A DNA stretch of 64,000 nt from Chengkuizengella sediminis (GCF_010078385.1 NZ_SIJC01000005.1:124001-188000), one strand, 5' to 3'. Numbered from the stretch's first letter, positions 25,486-35,401 are shown. A program made the numbers and translations. The notes: generated from the letters alone by a model not told the origin.

Positions 25486-26040
25486 TTGATTATAAACCTC
25501 TTTTCTTTGTTAGACTTATTTTTATATTTATATAATTCAAACAAGATTGATTTTGTATGGGTGTTAGGAAAAAATGGTCTAATGCCAGCGTGTCAATAAG
25601 GGATTTAGTTTAATAAAAATGAAATGTACAACTACGATGAGGCGGCAATCCTGTAGTACCAGACTGGAATCGGCGGATATCAATCACTGCATGCGCATTT
25701 AATTGTTTATGATTATGGAATCTTCGAATACCCGTTTTCCTACATGAAGCCTTCAAGTTGTCTAGAATAGACCCCGGTAGCTTCAAATTAGAGTTGTGGT
25801 TGCTCCCCATCACTATTAATTAAGTCTTCAATTATCTTTTTCAACTTCAGAAATTCAGGACGATTGTGTTTTATTTCTTTTTCCATGGTTTTCATCTATA
25901 TAAAAGCCATATTACTTTTCCCCATACTCGAGTTTTTTTGACTCTCATATTACATAAACGTGCCACATTGTTGAAGATCAGAGGGGGAAACATATAACAA
26001 TATATTCGAATTTAATATGATAATATAAAATAAGTTGCAT
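25486..26040. other. Gap with a higher-GC stretch of unknown origin
   Basis: Between 25620 and 25800 the base composition rises clearly and a 67-codon frame exists on the minus strand (no ribosome site). Plus-strand frames also read smoothly for a while (TGIGGYQSLHAHLIVYDYG) but contain stops. It could be an insertion-element remnant; I could not identify it. Confidence 0.3.
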
Positions 26041-26073
26041 AAACAAGACTTTGACAAAGTCAAAGTCTTGTTT
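26041..26073 (-). terminator. Intrinsic terminator of the DinB gene
   Basis: AAACAAGACTTTGAC/GTCAAAGTCTTGTTT, 15-bp perfect stem with a 3-nt loop, directly behind the stop codon. Confidence 0.75.
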
Positions 26074-26080
26074 AAAACTA

Positions 26081-26560
26081 TTAATCCCATATCTTAGGGC
26101 GGTCAATTCCCATTGTTCTCATATAATTTAACAACTGACCTGTGTGAACAGATTCGTGATAAGCAATGCGTAATAACATATCCCCAAGTTTTTTAACATA
26201 GCCCCCTGCATCAAAAAGGTCTATTTCTATATTTTCTAAGTCGTTTATACTAAATGTTTTAATGTATTTCAAAAATTCCTCACGATAAGGCTGTGCAAAT
26301 TCAAGTTCATCATCTACTGATATGAATTCTTTTGTTTCAAAGGGATTAAACAAATTAGTTAATGCTTTACCACCTCTTCCTATAAGAATTTGGTGAAATA
26401 GAAACTCACCTTGTAATAAATGCCTAATCATTTCAGCACAAGTAAAAGCGTCTTCATCAGGTTTCCAATTTAACATTTCTTCGGGTATAGCTTTCCATAC
26501 TTTTATACTTCTACTCCTAATTTCTTCAAAATTTAAAATTATTAAATCAGTTGCATGCAT
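26081..26560 (-). CDS. DinB/YfiT-like metal-dependent protein
   Basis: 159 residues. DinB four-helix bundle: VWKAIPEEMLNWKPDEDAFTCAEMIRHLLQGE gives His47, and LLRIAYHESVHTGQLLNYMR gives the HxxxH pair. The three His ligands bind a divalent metal. DinB proteins include bacillithiol or mycothiol S-transferases, a plausible role since FosB in the same window implies bacillithiol. No substrate can be assigned. Confidence 0.8.
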   Translation of the reverse strand: MHATDLIILNFEEIRSRSIKVWKAIPEEMLNWKPDEDAFTCAEMIRHLLQGEFLFHQILIGRGGKALTNLFNPFETKEFISVDDELEFAQPYREEFLKYIKTFSINDLENIEIDLFDAGGYVKKLGDMLLRIAYHESVHTGQLLNYMRTMGIDRPKIWD

Positions 26561-27068
26561 CTAAACTCCACCCCTTCACTTCAATTTATTGGTAAAATAC
26601 CAATATGATTTTTGATGGATTAGAATAATAAAATCAAACTACGTAAATACTCCCTCCTTTAATTTTTTGCCATTCGTATGTCATTCCATTATGTGTAATA
26701 AATTATAGGTAAAATCTAATTTCATATCTAGTAGCAACCTTCTATGGATGTTTATGAAAAAATCAAAAAACTTCAGAATATTGATAATAATTTGAAAAAT
26801 ATACATAATTAAGTATAAAAATGACGCTTTACATGTTAGCTTGCTAGCATATATAATGGGGCTATTCGGAACATAATTGACAAAAAAAGCTTACCCAAAT
26901 AAGAACGTAAGGTCAGGTAAGAGAAGTGAATATTATTAATTAAAGTAATCTTCAACAATATGGCGCGATTATGGAATAACATTGAGTAGAAAATAATCAA
27001 TCTTTTTTATAAAAACCAAGTAGATAATGTCCAATAGACCGCTCGATCTATTCTTCACTTCTACTATA
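26561..27068. other. Intergenic region, no intact gene
   Basis: AT-rich with scattered open stretches but no start with a ribosome site. Short plus-strand stretches around 26850-26990 look like degraded coding or mobile-element sequence; not identified. Confidence 0.35.
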
Positions 27069-27113
27069 TAAAAAAAATAGTAGTGCGAACCAATGCCTTG
27101 GTCTGCACTACTA
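27069..27113 (-). terminator. Terminator of the nrdIEF operon
   Basis: TAGTAGTGC (27078-27086) pairs with GCACTACTA (27105-27113), and an inner ACCAA/TTGGT pair extends it. Eight T follow on the minus strand. Confidence 0.7.
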
Positions 27114-27229
27114 ATCTACTATAGAGAGTATTAATCTTCCTATAAGTACACCATTTTATTCTATTTCAAGTAATATTTTGTATTCATTGATATTAAAAAT
27201 AAGAGTGGGTTATTTTCCTTCGTTACAAA

Positions 27230-28186
27230 TTAAATATCAAACACAAAATCATCATCAGTCAATTTCTCAACATTTAAGGTCTTAATATAACCATTCCCTT
27301 TTGTTGAAAAGAAATCATGGTTTTTAGTATTTGTATTCAAACCATTTAAAACGATCGCATTAATTTCTTCGTCTGGAAAACTTGGCTCTAGACCTAAATT
27401 CATTAAGGATTTATTCGCATTGTATCTGCTAAATTGTTTCACATCTTCCTGTATTCCTAATGGACCATATAATTCATTGGCATAGTTTTCTTCATTTAAA
27501 TATAATTCTTGTAATAGTAGTTTCACTTTTAAATCCGCTTCTAGCTTTTCTTCATCATCTAATTCTTTGTAAATTTCTTGCGCTAACAATCCAATATAAA
27601 CACCATGTATAGATTCATCTCTTATAATCAAATTAATGATTTCACCACTGTGGACTAGTTTTCCTTGTCCTGCCAAAAACAAAGGATAATAGAAACCGCT
27701 GTAGAATAAAAAAGATTCTAAAAAAACACTGGAAACCATCGCCAAATATTGATCTAATTTAGTATTAATATTTTGATAATTAGTAGAGATGATTTTCGCT
27801 TTCTTTTGAAGATATTCGTTCCCTTCTACCCATCCAAATATTTCATTGATCTCTTCAGTGGTACATAAAGTTGAAAAAATACTGCTATAGCTTTTTGCAT
27901 GAATATGTTCCATTGCTCCCATAAAACCCAACACACTTTTCTGTTGTAAACCATCAAGATTTTGACTAATCATTGGCATACCGATTCCACCTTGTTCTGT
28001 ATCTAACAAAGTGAGTCCACCCAAAACTTTTTTATAAACTTCCTTCTCTGTATCATTTAATTCCATCCAACTCATTTTGTCTTCAGATAAAGGAATTTCT
28101 GTATCTATCCAAAATTGCAACAAATTTTGATCCCAAAACATTTTCGTAAACTCATCATCTGGTTGATTCCAATTTACAGCTTTCAT
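27230..28186 (-). CDS. nrdF: Class Ib ribonucleotide reductase, beta subunit
   Basis: 318 residues from the second ATG (28186); the first ATG (28189) is too near the AAGGAG site. Ferritin-like fold with the metal ligands in the expected regions: LLDTEQGG, GAMEHIHAKSYSSIF and IIRDESIHGVYIG. The radical-bearing subunit of the Mn/Fe class Ib enzyme; works with NrdE and NrdI. It begins 15 bp after nrdE and ends in the terminator at 27069-27113. Confidence 0.93.
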   Translation of the reverse strand: MKAVNWNQPDDEFTKMFWDQNLLQFWIDTEIPLSEDKMSWMELNDTEKEVYKKVLGGLTLLDTEQGGIGMPMISQNLDGLQQKSVLGFMGAMEHIHAKSYSSIFSTLCTTEEINEIFGWVEGNEYLQKKAKIISTNYQNINTKLDQYLAMVSSVFLESFLFYSGFYYPLFLAGQGKLVHSGEIINLIIRDESIHGVYIGLLAQEIYKELDDEEKLEADLKVKLLLQELYLNEENYANELYGPLGIQEDVKQFSRYNANKSLMNLGLEPSFPDEEINAIVLNGLNTNTKNHDFFSTKGNGYIKTLNVEKLTDDDFVFDI

Positions 28187-28201
28187 CATTCCACTCCTTC
28201 A

Positions 28202-30280
28202 TTACACCGCACAAGATGTACATTCTTCAATATCTAATCTTTTATTTCTCGTATAATAAAGTGACTTTAAACCTTTTTTGTTTGCATAAATGTAATATCT
28301 TGCTAACTCTCTAGTTGAAATATTGCTATCCACATACAATATAGTGCTTATACCTTGATCCACATGTTGTTGAATTTCTGCAATTAAATCTATTAATTTA
28401 AACTGATTCATATTAAACGCAGATTTATAATAAAACATATTTTCCCTAGATAAAAATGGCATTGGATAATACGTAGTTGAATTTCCATACGTTCTCGTTT
28501 CAATACGATCTACAACTGGCATTACACTAGAGGTTGAATTTTGGATGTAGCTGATAGATTGGGTAGGCGCAATCGCTAAACGATACGCATTATATAATCC
28601 ATGCTGTTGAACTTGTAGTTGCAGGTTTTCCCAATTCTCTTTCGTTGGGATCTCAATTCCTTCAAATAAATCTCTTACCTTTTCTGTTTTAGGGACATAG
28701 TTATTTTCAATATATTTTGTAAAATAAGTCCCTTTTGCATATTCTGATTTGTTAAAATCCTTAAATGCTTGTCCACGATCTTGTGCAATTAACATACTCT
28801 TTTCAAGTGAATAGAAGTTGATCATCATGAAAAATGTATTTGCAAAATCCTTCGCCTCTTCACTCTCATAGGCAATTTTGTTTTTTGTTAAAAACCCATG
28901 TAAGTTCATTGCACCTAAACCGATAGAATGTAATTCATCATTTGCTTTTTTTACGGTTGGGGCGTTGTTAATATTCGTTAAATCAGACACTGTTGTGAGT
29001 GCCTCAATTCCCATGTGTACTGAATCCCTTACTTTTTTTGTTTTCATCACATTTACTATGTTAATAGAGCCTAAATTACAATTGATATCACGATTGATTT
29101 CATCAGGCTCTAAATAATCTCTTATGATGGATGTCTCCTGAAGCTGGAATATCTCACTACAAAGGTTCGACATTTTGATTTCACCAATGTCCTTTAAGGC
29201 ATGTTGGTTGTTAGCATTCGATTTAAACATAATGTATGGATAACCTGATTCTAACTGAGTAGAAGATATTTTGATCAACATATCTCTTGCATTCATTTCT
29301 TTTCTTTTTACATTCGGATTGGCCAGCAATTCATTGTACATTTCATCAATGTTTATATCATCGAGATGAACACCATATTCTTTTCGAACAGAGTAAGGGG
29401 CAAACATACAGAATGGTTCGTTTTTCTCTGCTAATTCAAAAAATTTGTTCGGAATAATTAATCCAATGGATAGAGATTGAATCCTACTTTTTTCGTCAGC
29501 ATTAATTTTTTTCGTATCTAGAAACTCAATAACATCCCAGTGAAATATATTTAAGTAAACAGCACCTGAACCTCTTCGTTGACCCATTTGATCGGCATAA
29601 GCAAAGGAGTCTTCTAGCAATTTCATAACAGGTAATACACCTTTAGCTGCTCCAGCCACTTCCTTAATAGATTCTCCACGTGAGCGAAGTTTAGATAAAT
29701 TTAATGCAACTCCTCCACCAATTTTGGATAATTGCATGGAAGTATTTAAATTAAAATTAATAGAATTTAAACTATCATCTATGTCTAATAGGAAACATGA
29801 AACCATCTCACCTCTACGGCTTTTACCAGCGTTTAGGAATGTTGGTGTAGCAGGTTGATATCTTTGTTCCATCATTGCCTCTACTAACTTTCTAGCTTTG
29901 TTATAGTCCCCTTGACCTAAATATAAACCTACAATCGTTACTCGATCTGGGTAATGTTCTAAATATTTTTTCTTATCATTTGTTTTCATTGCATAATCTT
30001 TGTAAAACTTGGATGCAGCCATATAAGATTGAAATTGAAAATCATACGAGTGTACACACTGATAGATTTCTTCAATTTGCTCAATGGAATAGTCTTGATA
30101 CACATCGTAATAAAAATCATTTTCTACTAAATAATCTATCTTTTCTTTTATGGAATTGAATTGAACGGTATTTTCGTTCACTTCCTCCATAAATGCTTTA
30201 ACAGCCTCTTGATCCTTATCTAATTGAAAGAAACCATCTTGTTGTTTCATTACTTCATTATTAAGCTCAATATGCTTCAA
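28202..30280 (-). CDS. nrdE: Class Ib ribonucleotide reductase, alpha subunit
   Basis: 692 residues, the usual length, without intein. Seen: the substrate and active-site motifs (QPATPTFLNAGKSRRGEMVSCFLLD, the NLCSEI segment with its Cys, and PTQSISYIQNSTSSVMP) and a C-terminal CTSC pair that thioredoxin/glutaredoxin-like proteins re-reduce. Makes dNDPs from NDPs. TTG start at 30280 lies inside the end of nrdI (14-bp overlap); an ATG ten codons later is the alternative. Confidence 0.93.
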   Translation of the reverse strand: MKHIELNNEVMKQQDGFFQLDKDQEAVKAFMEEVNENTVQFNSIKEKIDYLVENDFYYDVYQDYSIEQIEEIYQCVHSYDFQFQSYMAASKFYKDYAMKTNDKKKYLEHYPDRVTIVGLYLGQGDYNKARKLVEAMMEQRYQPATPTFLNAGKSRRGEMVSCFLLDIDDSLNSINFNLNTSMQLSKIGGGVALNLSKLRSRGESIKEVAGAAKGVLPVMKLLEDSFAYADQMGQRRGSGAVYLNIFHWDVIEFLDTKKINADEKSRIQSLSIGLIIPNKFFELAEKNEPFCMFAPYSVRKEYGVHLDDINIDEMYNELLANPNVKRKEMNARDMLIKISSTQLESGYPYIMFKSNANNQHALKDIGEIKMSNLCSEIFQLQETSIIRDYLEPDEINRDINCNLGSINIVNVMKTKKVRDSVHMGIEALTTVSDLTNINNAPTVKKANDELHSIGLGAMNLHGFLTKNKIAYESEEAKDFANTFFMMINFYSLEKSMLIAQDRGQAFKDFNKSEYAKGTYFTKYIENNYVPKTEKVRDLFEGIEIPTKENWENLQLQVQQHGLYNAYRLAIAPTQSISYIQNSTSSVMPVVDRIETRTYGNSTTYYPMPFLSRENMFYYKSAFNMNQFKLIDLIAEIQQHVDQGISTILYVDSNISTRELARYYIYANKKGLKSLYYTRNKRLDIEECTSCAV

Positions 30281-30626
30281 CGAGTAACACCCTTTCCTTA
30301 AATACCTTTAAATCTTTGGTTGTACCTGATAATTCAAACTTATGTAAAACAGGGACACCATATTGATTAGAAATAATATCCGCACTTTTACCAAAGTTGC
30401 TTCCCCAGTTTCTGTTCCCACTCGCTACTACACCAACCATGTGATGATGATTAAATTGTAAAAACTGTTCAACCTCTTCAGGGACTTGACCAAAACCTGT
30501 TGTATATGTAATTAAAATAAATGCCTCATCTATCATTAACTTTGTATGCAAATGAATGGATTCGACATTCAACTTCTCTATGAAACGTTTAACATTACCT
30601 GTTTTCGATGCATAAACGATTTTCAT
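30267..30626 (-). CDS. nrdI: NrdI flavodoxin-like protein
   Basis: 119 residues, ATG 30626 behind GAAGGGG. The FMN loops are visible: YASKTGNVKRFIEK, LITYTTGFGQVPEEVEQF and GVVASGNRNWGSNF. NrdI supplies the oxidant that builds the Mn-tyrosyl cofactor in NrdF. First gene of nrdIEF. Confidence 0.92.
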   Translation of the reverse strand: MKIVYASKTGNVKRFIEKLNVESIHLHTKLMIDEAFILITYTTGFGQVPEEVEQFLQFNHHHMVGVVASGNRNWGSNFGKSADIISNQYGVPVLHKFELSGTTKDLKVFKERVLLVEAY

Positions 30627-30653
30627 ATAATCCCCTTCAAAACTGTAATATCC

Positions 30654-30697
30654 ACAATATATAGTGGTGAATATGATTATAACCCACTATATATTGT
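30654..30697 (-). promoter_or_regulatory. Paired NrdR boxes with the nrd promoter between them
   Basis: ACAATATATAGTGG (30654-30667) and CCACTATATATTGT (30684-30697) are perfect inverted copies, spaced about three helical turns apart. They fit the NrdR box consensus ACACwATATyTwGTGT. A TATAAT (minus strand) lies between them, so NrdR would block the polymerase when dATP is plentiful. Confidence 0.8.
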
Positions 30698-30955
30698 ATT
30701 CGCTAGTTTTAAAAAAACTTATATTAAGAGATTATAGTTAACTTATTTGCTGTTTCCTATTGTTTTCTCATCGAATCTATCAATTACTTATTTTTTCTTA
30801 AATCTACCAAATTTATTTCATTTATTTGAATATATAGCGTAGCAAAAATAACCATTCGTTTTATCAATAAATAATGGGGTTTTGTTCATTGTTCATTTTA
30901 TAGTTAATATTATTCCTACATTGTAATTTTTTTCAATTACTTCTATGTAATCAGA

Positions 30956-32347
30956 TCATTTTATTAAATTAGTCTCATCAATCTCAACACACTTTTCAAT
31001 CCAATTTTTCACTAACGTAGGATTCGAAGCAAAATGGAAATGAGTATAACCAGCAATAAGATTTTGATTTAAGTACCCTTCTTGTTTTGTTCCTCTCATT
31101 CCTTTTGTTTCATACGCATGTTCATATGATGCGTTTGCTTCAAAAGTAGAATAGTGAAATTCATGTCCCTTAGCTTCAACTTGACCCTCCAATAAAAAGT
31201 TTCCTTTATTACCTGTGATTTCTCTATATCCTAAAGCAGCTAGTTTCTTTTGCATTTTTACTTTACCTGGAATGAGCCCAACCATAGAAAGCTTAGACCC
31301 ATCTGTCGTTTCAATCTCCTCCGTTAAGTACATAAATCCACCACATTCAGCTAAGGTTGGTATTCCTGTTTCAATGGCATTTTTAAACGATAGTTTCACA
31401 TCTATGTTTTCAGCAAGTTGTTCTGCAAATTCTTCTGGAAAACCTCCACCGATATATAATCCCTTAACTCCTTCCGGGACTTTTTCTCCAGCTAAAGGAG
31501 AAAAATATACAATATTGGCACCGTAGGCTTCTAGTAATTCTAAATTTTCAGGATAATAAAAATGAAATGCTGCATCCTTGGCAACTGCAATTGATATGTT
31601 TTTCTCTGGACTACATCTCACTTCTGTTAATAATTCTGGAGAAACTTCTAAAACCGGTGCTTCGGTTAAACGTAATAATTGGTTTATATCTATGGAGTTT
31701 TCTATTAAATCAGCTAATATTTCAAAAAACGAATCCAATTCTCCTCTTTCAATCGAAGGGATCAGTCCTAAATGTCTTTCTGGAATATTAATGTTGTCTT
31801 CTCTTTTTAAATATCCGATAACAGGTATCCCACATTCTTGCTCTATAGCAATCTTCACAAGTTTATAGTGACCCTCGCTACCCACTTTGTTGGCAACGAC
31901 ACCCACGATATTCACCTTTTCATCCAAACTCTGAAAACCTTTTACAATCGCTGCAGCACTACGAGCCATGCTTTGACAATTGACTACTAAAATGACAGGG
32001 CTCTCTGTTAATAAACTGATCTCCGCTGTACTCCCCGTATTTGTTTTTGGATTTTTGCCATCATAAAATCCCATCACACCTTCAATAATAGAGATGTCTG
32101 CATCTTTGCTGCCTCGATCATAAATTTCCTGAACTGTATTTGCAGAAGTCATCCAGCTATCTAAATTACGAGACACTCTACCTGTTACCGCTGTATGATA
32201 AGTTGGATCAATATAATCAGGACCACATTTAAAGCCTTGTACAGTTAAACCTCTACGTTTCAGGGCTGCCATTAATCCAATGGTAATGGTTGTTTTACCG
32301 ACACCACTCCCTGTACCTGCGATCACAATACGTCGTTGTTTGTTCAT
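30956..32347 (-). CDS. cbiA: Cobyrinate a,c-diamide synthase
   Basis: 463 residues. N-terminal ATPase part with GTGSGVGKTTITIGLMAAL (P-loop) and CGPDYIDPTYH, and a glutamine amidotransferase part at the C-terminal end with the nucleophile in TLAECGGFMYL and the final His in YTHFHF. Amidates carboxylates a and c of cobyrinate. Last gene of the cobalamin cluster, 122 bp after the VOC gene. Confidence 0.93.
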   Translation of the reverse strand: MNKQRRIVIAGTGSGVGKTTITIGLMAALKRRGLTVQGFKCGPDYIDPTYHTAVTGRVSRNLDSWMTSANTVQEIYDRGSKDADISIIEGVMGFYDGKNPKTNTGSTAEISLLTESPVILVVNCQSMARSAAAIVKGFQSLDEKVNIVGVVANKVGSEGHYKLVKIAIEQECGIPVIGYLKREDNINIPERHLGLIPSIERGELDSFFEILADLIENSIDINQLLRLTEAPVLEVSPELLTEVRCSPEKNISIAVAKDAAFHFYYPENLELLEAYGANIVYFSPLAGEKVPEGVKGLYIGGGFPEEFAEQLAENIDVKLSFKNAIETGIPTLAECGGFMYLTEEIETTDGSKLSMVGLIPGKVKMQKKLAALGYREITGNKGNFLLEGQVEAKGHEFHYSTFEANASYEHAYETKGMRGTKQEGYLNQNLIAGYTHFHFASNPTLVKNWIEKCVEIDETNLIK

Positions 32348-32469
32348 AACCTCACCCTTTCTCTTTTATAAAAGTGTATTCAGATAATTTATGCACTTAA
32401 GAGTGGACTTCCGAAAATGGACTAGTTAACCAAAAAACTCGATAAGTGTTGGATAAACGTTGAAAGAGT

Positions 32470-32853
32470 CTAGGGTGCAACCAATTCAACCTTGATTCGA
32501 TCAGGATCTTCAAAAAAGACCGCATAATAGTCTTCTCCACCTGCATAAGGATGTTTGTCTGTATATAGGATCTGAATTCCTTTTTCCTTCAATTTCAAAG
32601 TGATCTCATCCACTTGTTCCTTGGACTTTGCATGAAAAGCAAGGTGATTTAAACCAGTTCGACATCGATGGTATGGAACATCTAAGAACCTTTCTTCAGT
32701 TTGAACAAAAACAATATACGTCTCTTGGTATTTCCAACTGATGCCCGCATCCCATTTTTGAAAAACTTCATACCCTAAATCATCTAGGAACCATTCCCAG
32801 AATTTTATCGTTTCTTTTAAATTTGAAACATAGATTTCTACATGATGAAGCAT
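32470..32853 (-). CDS. VOC (glyoxalase/dioxygenase superfamily) protein
   Basis: 127 residues behind AAAGGGAGG. One VOC unit pair: MLHHVEIYVSNLKETIKFWEWFL, GLNHLAFHAKSKEQVDEI and the terminal FEDPDRIKVELVAP giving His and Glu metal ligands. Small size equals a typical glyoxalase-like fold. Sits inside the cbi cluster between cbiG and cbiA but has no known link to cobalamin. Confidence 0.8.
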   Translation of the reverse strand: MLHHVEIYVSNLKETIKFWEWFLDDLGYEVFQKWDAGISWKYQETYIVFVQTEERFLDVPYHRCRTGLNHLAFHAKSKEQVDEITLKLKEKGIQILYTDKHPYAGGEDYYAVFFEDPDRIKVELVAP

Positions 32854-32926
32854 GTGTATTCCTCCCTTTAATCATCGTTTATAAAATAAACCATTCTTTC
32901 AGTGGTGCAATTGAGAATAATACTGA

Positions 32927-33168
32927 TTGGTCTTATTTAAGAAAATTCATTTCATCATCATAAATTAAGGGGAATTAATGGTCTTATTCTATTTCATTCG
33001 CCTCTTCATCATAAGTTAGAGGGAATTCGTGGTCTTATTCACCATATTTTCATGAAATTTAAGGTTAAACTGTTAAAATTGGGCGATTTAAGACCATCAA
33101 ATACCGTTATTTATAAAAATTGCGTAAAAAAAGTGATATAAGACCATAAATTACCGCTAATTATCAAA
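32927..33168. repeat. Short TGGTCTTAT repeat, five copies, two orientations
   Basis: Copies near 32927, 32955-32989 and 33007-33040 read TAA(A/G)TTA..GGGAATT..TGGTCTTAT on the plus strand; copies at 33084-33117 and 33134-33168 read the same on the minus strand with ACGGTA in place of GGGAAT. Forward copies followed by reversed ones could fold into a long hairpin between cbiG and the VOC gene. No open frame crosses them. The rest of 32854-33346 is AT-rich and without a gene. Confidence 0.6.
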
Positions 33169-33346
33169 TTTGAAATAATGGACGAGAAAATTTGTTACAT
33201 TTATCCATTATAAAATTTTATTGTGCTGATTAAAGTGCTGATTAAAAATTTACTTTCATTTATATCTTATCCAATTTTCTGTAGAACTGAATGGTAGCTT
33301 TTTTTACTTAACAATCTAAATCTTCAAACATGAAATCATATTCATT

Positions 33347-33434
33347 AAATTTTGATTTATAAAAATATCTCATATCATTATCTATTCATCAAATTTTGAT
33401 TTATAAAAATATCTCATATCATTATCTATTCATC
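33347..33434. repeat. Perfect 44-bp tandem duplication at the end of cbiG
   Basis: Two identical 44-bp units (33347-33390 and 33391-33434; begin AAATTTTGATTTATAAAAAT). The second unit includes the cbiG stop codon (33430-33432), so the duplication happened across the gene end without changing the protein. Confidence 0.85.
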
Positions 33435-34572
33435 GAAATCTATCATCAGATTTCATCACTGCAACGGAAATCGTTACATTACCAGACTTTTTCTTTGTAA
33501 GAGATAGTTGGTCAACGCCACTATAACGTATTGCAGAAGGCTCACTTACTCCATAAGCCCCCGTATACTTATAAACAGTATCTGATGGCTGATCAATGTC
33601 AATTTCATTTAACTCTGATGGAGTATAAATTTGAAAATCCCAATTGTATTTATCAACCACTTCCAGTAATCCTTCTTCATCTTTTTTCAAATCAATCGTA
33701 CATATCGTTTTGACACTTTTCATAGAAAAGTTTAGTTCTTCTAATGTTTCTCTTATTACTTGTTCAATTTCATCAGAGGATGTGCCTCGATTACAACCCA
33801 TCCCTAATACGATCACTTTAGGTCGATACATCACACCATTATCCAATATAATCTCTTCCTCTTTGTTAAGTAATCGATGAGTGACAACCAAAGCAGCTTG
33901 AGGTTGATGTTCTAATGCTTCTTTTATAGAAGAAAAGAGATAAATGTTACTGGGTACTGGTGTATCATGCATCCACCAATTTCGCTCACCAGATTCTTGG
34001 ATCACTGCTATTTTTTCTTCATTAACAACAGAAGCACTCACTGGTGTTAATTTATCTGCTGATTCCCATTGCCATCCAAAACGTTGACCAAATAAATCAA
34101 CGGGAATTGTACCTTGCACATCAGAGGCAGTTGTAATTATAGGCTTCACGTTAATTGTAGCTGCAACTTCTCTAGTTAACTCATTTGCTCCACCTAAATG
34201 TCCTGAAAGTACACTAATGACATGTTCACCTTTGTCATCAATTACAACAATTCCTGGATCTGTTTTTTTATCCTTTAATAAAGGAGCGATCATCCGCACA
34301 ACTGCCCCAAGAGAAATAATAATAATGATACCTTTATAAACGGGGAAAAGAGCTGGAAATAACATTCTAACAGAACCTTGGAACATTTGAATCCCTTTAC
34401 TAGATTCATCGCCTACTTCAAACTTATTCATATAGTACAAATCTGTATTAGAAAATTTTTCATGTAAAGACCGAGCCAAAGCTACTCCATGTTTAGTAAT
34501 GGCTACTATGGCGTAATCCGAACTCTGTTGAATAACTGGAAACTCTCCTTCTTTTAATTGGATAAAGGACAT
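33430..34572 (-). CDS. cbiG: Cobalt-precorrin-5A hydrolase
   Basis: 380 residues from ATG 34572 (GGAAGGT upstream; the longer frame adds 7 residues without a site). CbiG landmarks: YAIVAITKHGVALARSLHE, VRMIAPLLKDKKTDPGIVVIDDKGEHVISVLSGHLGGANELT, and the C-terminal VLGMGCNRGTSSDEIEQ. It opens the lactone ring and removes C20 as acetaldehyde, in the oxygen-independent pathway. Confidence 0.93.
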   Translation of the reverse strand: MSFIQLKEGEFPVIQQSSDYAIVAITKHGVALARSLHEKFSNTDLYYMNKFEVGDESSKGIQMFQGSVRMLFPALFPVYKGIIIIISLGAVVRMIAPLLKDKKTDPGIVVIDDKGEHVISVLSGHLGGANELTREVAATINVKPIITTASDVQGTIPVDLFGQRFGWQWESADKLTPVSASVVNEEKIAVIQESGERNWWMHDTPVPSNIYLFSSIKEALEHQPQAALVVTHRLLNKEEEIILDNGVMYRPKVIVLGMGCNRGTSSDEIEQVIRETLEELNFSMKSVKTICTIDLKKDEEGLLEVVDKYNWDFQIYTPSELNEIDIDQPSDTVYKYTGAYGVSEPSAIRYSGVDQLSLTKKKSGNVTISVAVMKSDDRFR

Positions 34573-34630
34573 TTCAGTACCTTCCTTCTTCATAAAATGG
34601 TAACAGATAATGGTATAAGAGCTTTCTATA

Positions 34631-35401
34631 TTACTTCACGCCTTTTCTGAATCCATGTGTAAACTCTTTATCATATAACTTGGAACGGTATTCTTTTTCA
34701 TGAATATTCGGATCTAACGCCCATCCTGCTAAAATCATAGCATGCGCACGAATCCCATTTTCACGCATATCCTTGTCTAAATTTTCTATTGTTGTTCGTA
34801 CAATCTTTTGGTCAGGCCAAGTTGCTCGTTGAACGACTGCAACAGGTGTTTGCTCACTCCATCCTGCTTCTATAAATTCCTTTGTTACCTTTTTCGTTAA
34901 AGTCGCACTTAAAAATAAAGCAATGGTACTATGGTGTGAAGCGAGATCCTTTAGTTGCTCTAGTTCTGGTACAGGCGTTCTTCCCTCTGCTCTAGTTAAT
35001 ATCAACGTTTGTGTTAATTCAGGAATCGTAAGTTCAGCACCCACAGCAGCTGCTGAAGCAAACACAGAACTTACACCTGGAATAATTTCACACTCAACGC
35101 CTTCTTTTTTTAGAAGTGCCATTTGTTCCATCGTTGCCCCAAACATTGCTGGATCACCTGTATGTAAACGAACGAGCATTTTTCCCTGTTTTACCTTTTT
35201 CACCATCAGATCTACCATTTCATCTAAAGCCATTCCAGAGCTTTTGATCACTTCTGCTTCTGATTTTGCTTTTGTAGTTAATTCTTCATTTACTAAGGAA
35301 TCTGTATATAACACAACATCCGCTTGCTGTAATAACTTTAACCCTTTCACCGTAATCAAATCTGGATCGCCAGGACCCGCACCTACAATATATATTTTCA
35401 T
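34631..35401 (-). CDS. cbiF: Cobalt-precorrin-4 C11-methyltransferase
   Basis: 256 residues; SAM-dependent uroporphyrinogen-III methyltransferase-like fold: [56 protein letters not shown] and the ILTRAEGRTPVP loop typical of CbiF/CobM. ATG overlaps the cbiL stop by one base. Confidence 0.93.
   Translation of the reverse strand: MKIYIVGAGPGDPDLITVKGLKLLQQADVVLYTDSLVNEELTTKAKSEAEVIKSSGMALDEMVDLMVKKVKQGKMLVRLHTGDPAMFGATMEQMALLKKEGVECEIIPGVSSVFASAAAVGAELTIPELTQTLILTRAEGRTPVPELEQLKDLASHHSTIALFLSATLTKKVTKEFIEAGWSEQTPVAVVQRATWPDQKIVRTTIENLDKDMRENGIRAHAMILAGWALDPNIHEKEYRSKLYDKEFTHGFRKGVK

Noticed and set aside
25610-25813. 67-codon minus-strand frame in a higher-GC stretch
   Set aside because: No ribosome site and no recognisable product; other frames look equally smooth, so it is reported only as an unassigned region.
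32927-33168. CRISPR array
   Set aside because: Copies are diverged, in both orientations, and unevenly spaced; no cas gene is present.
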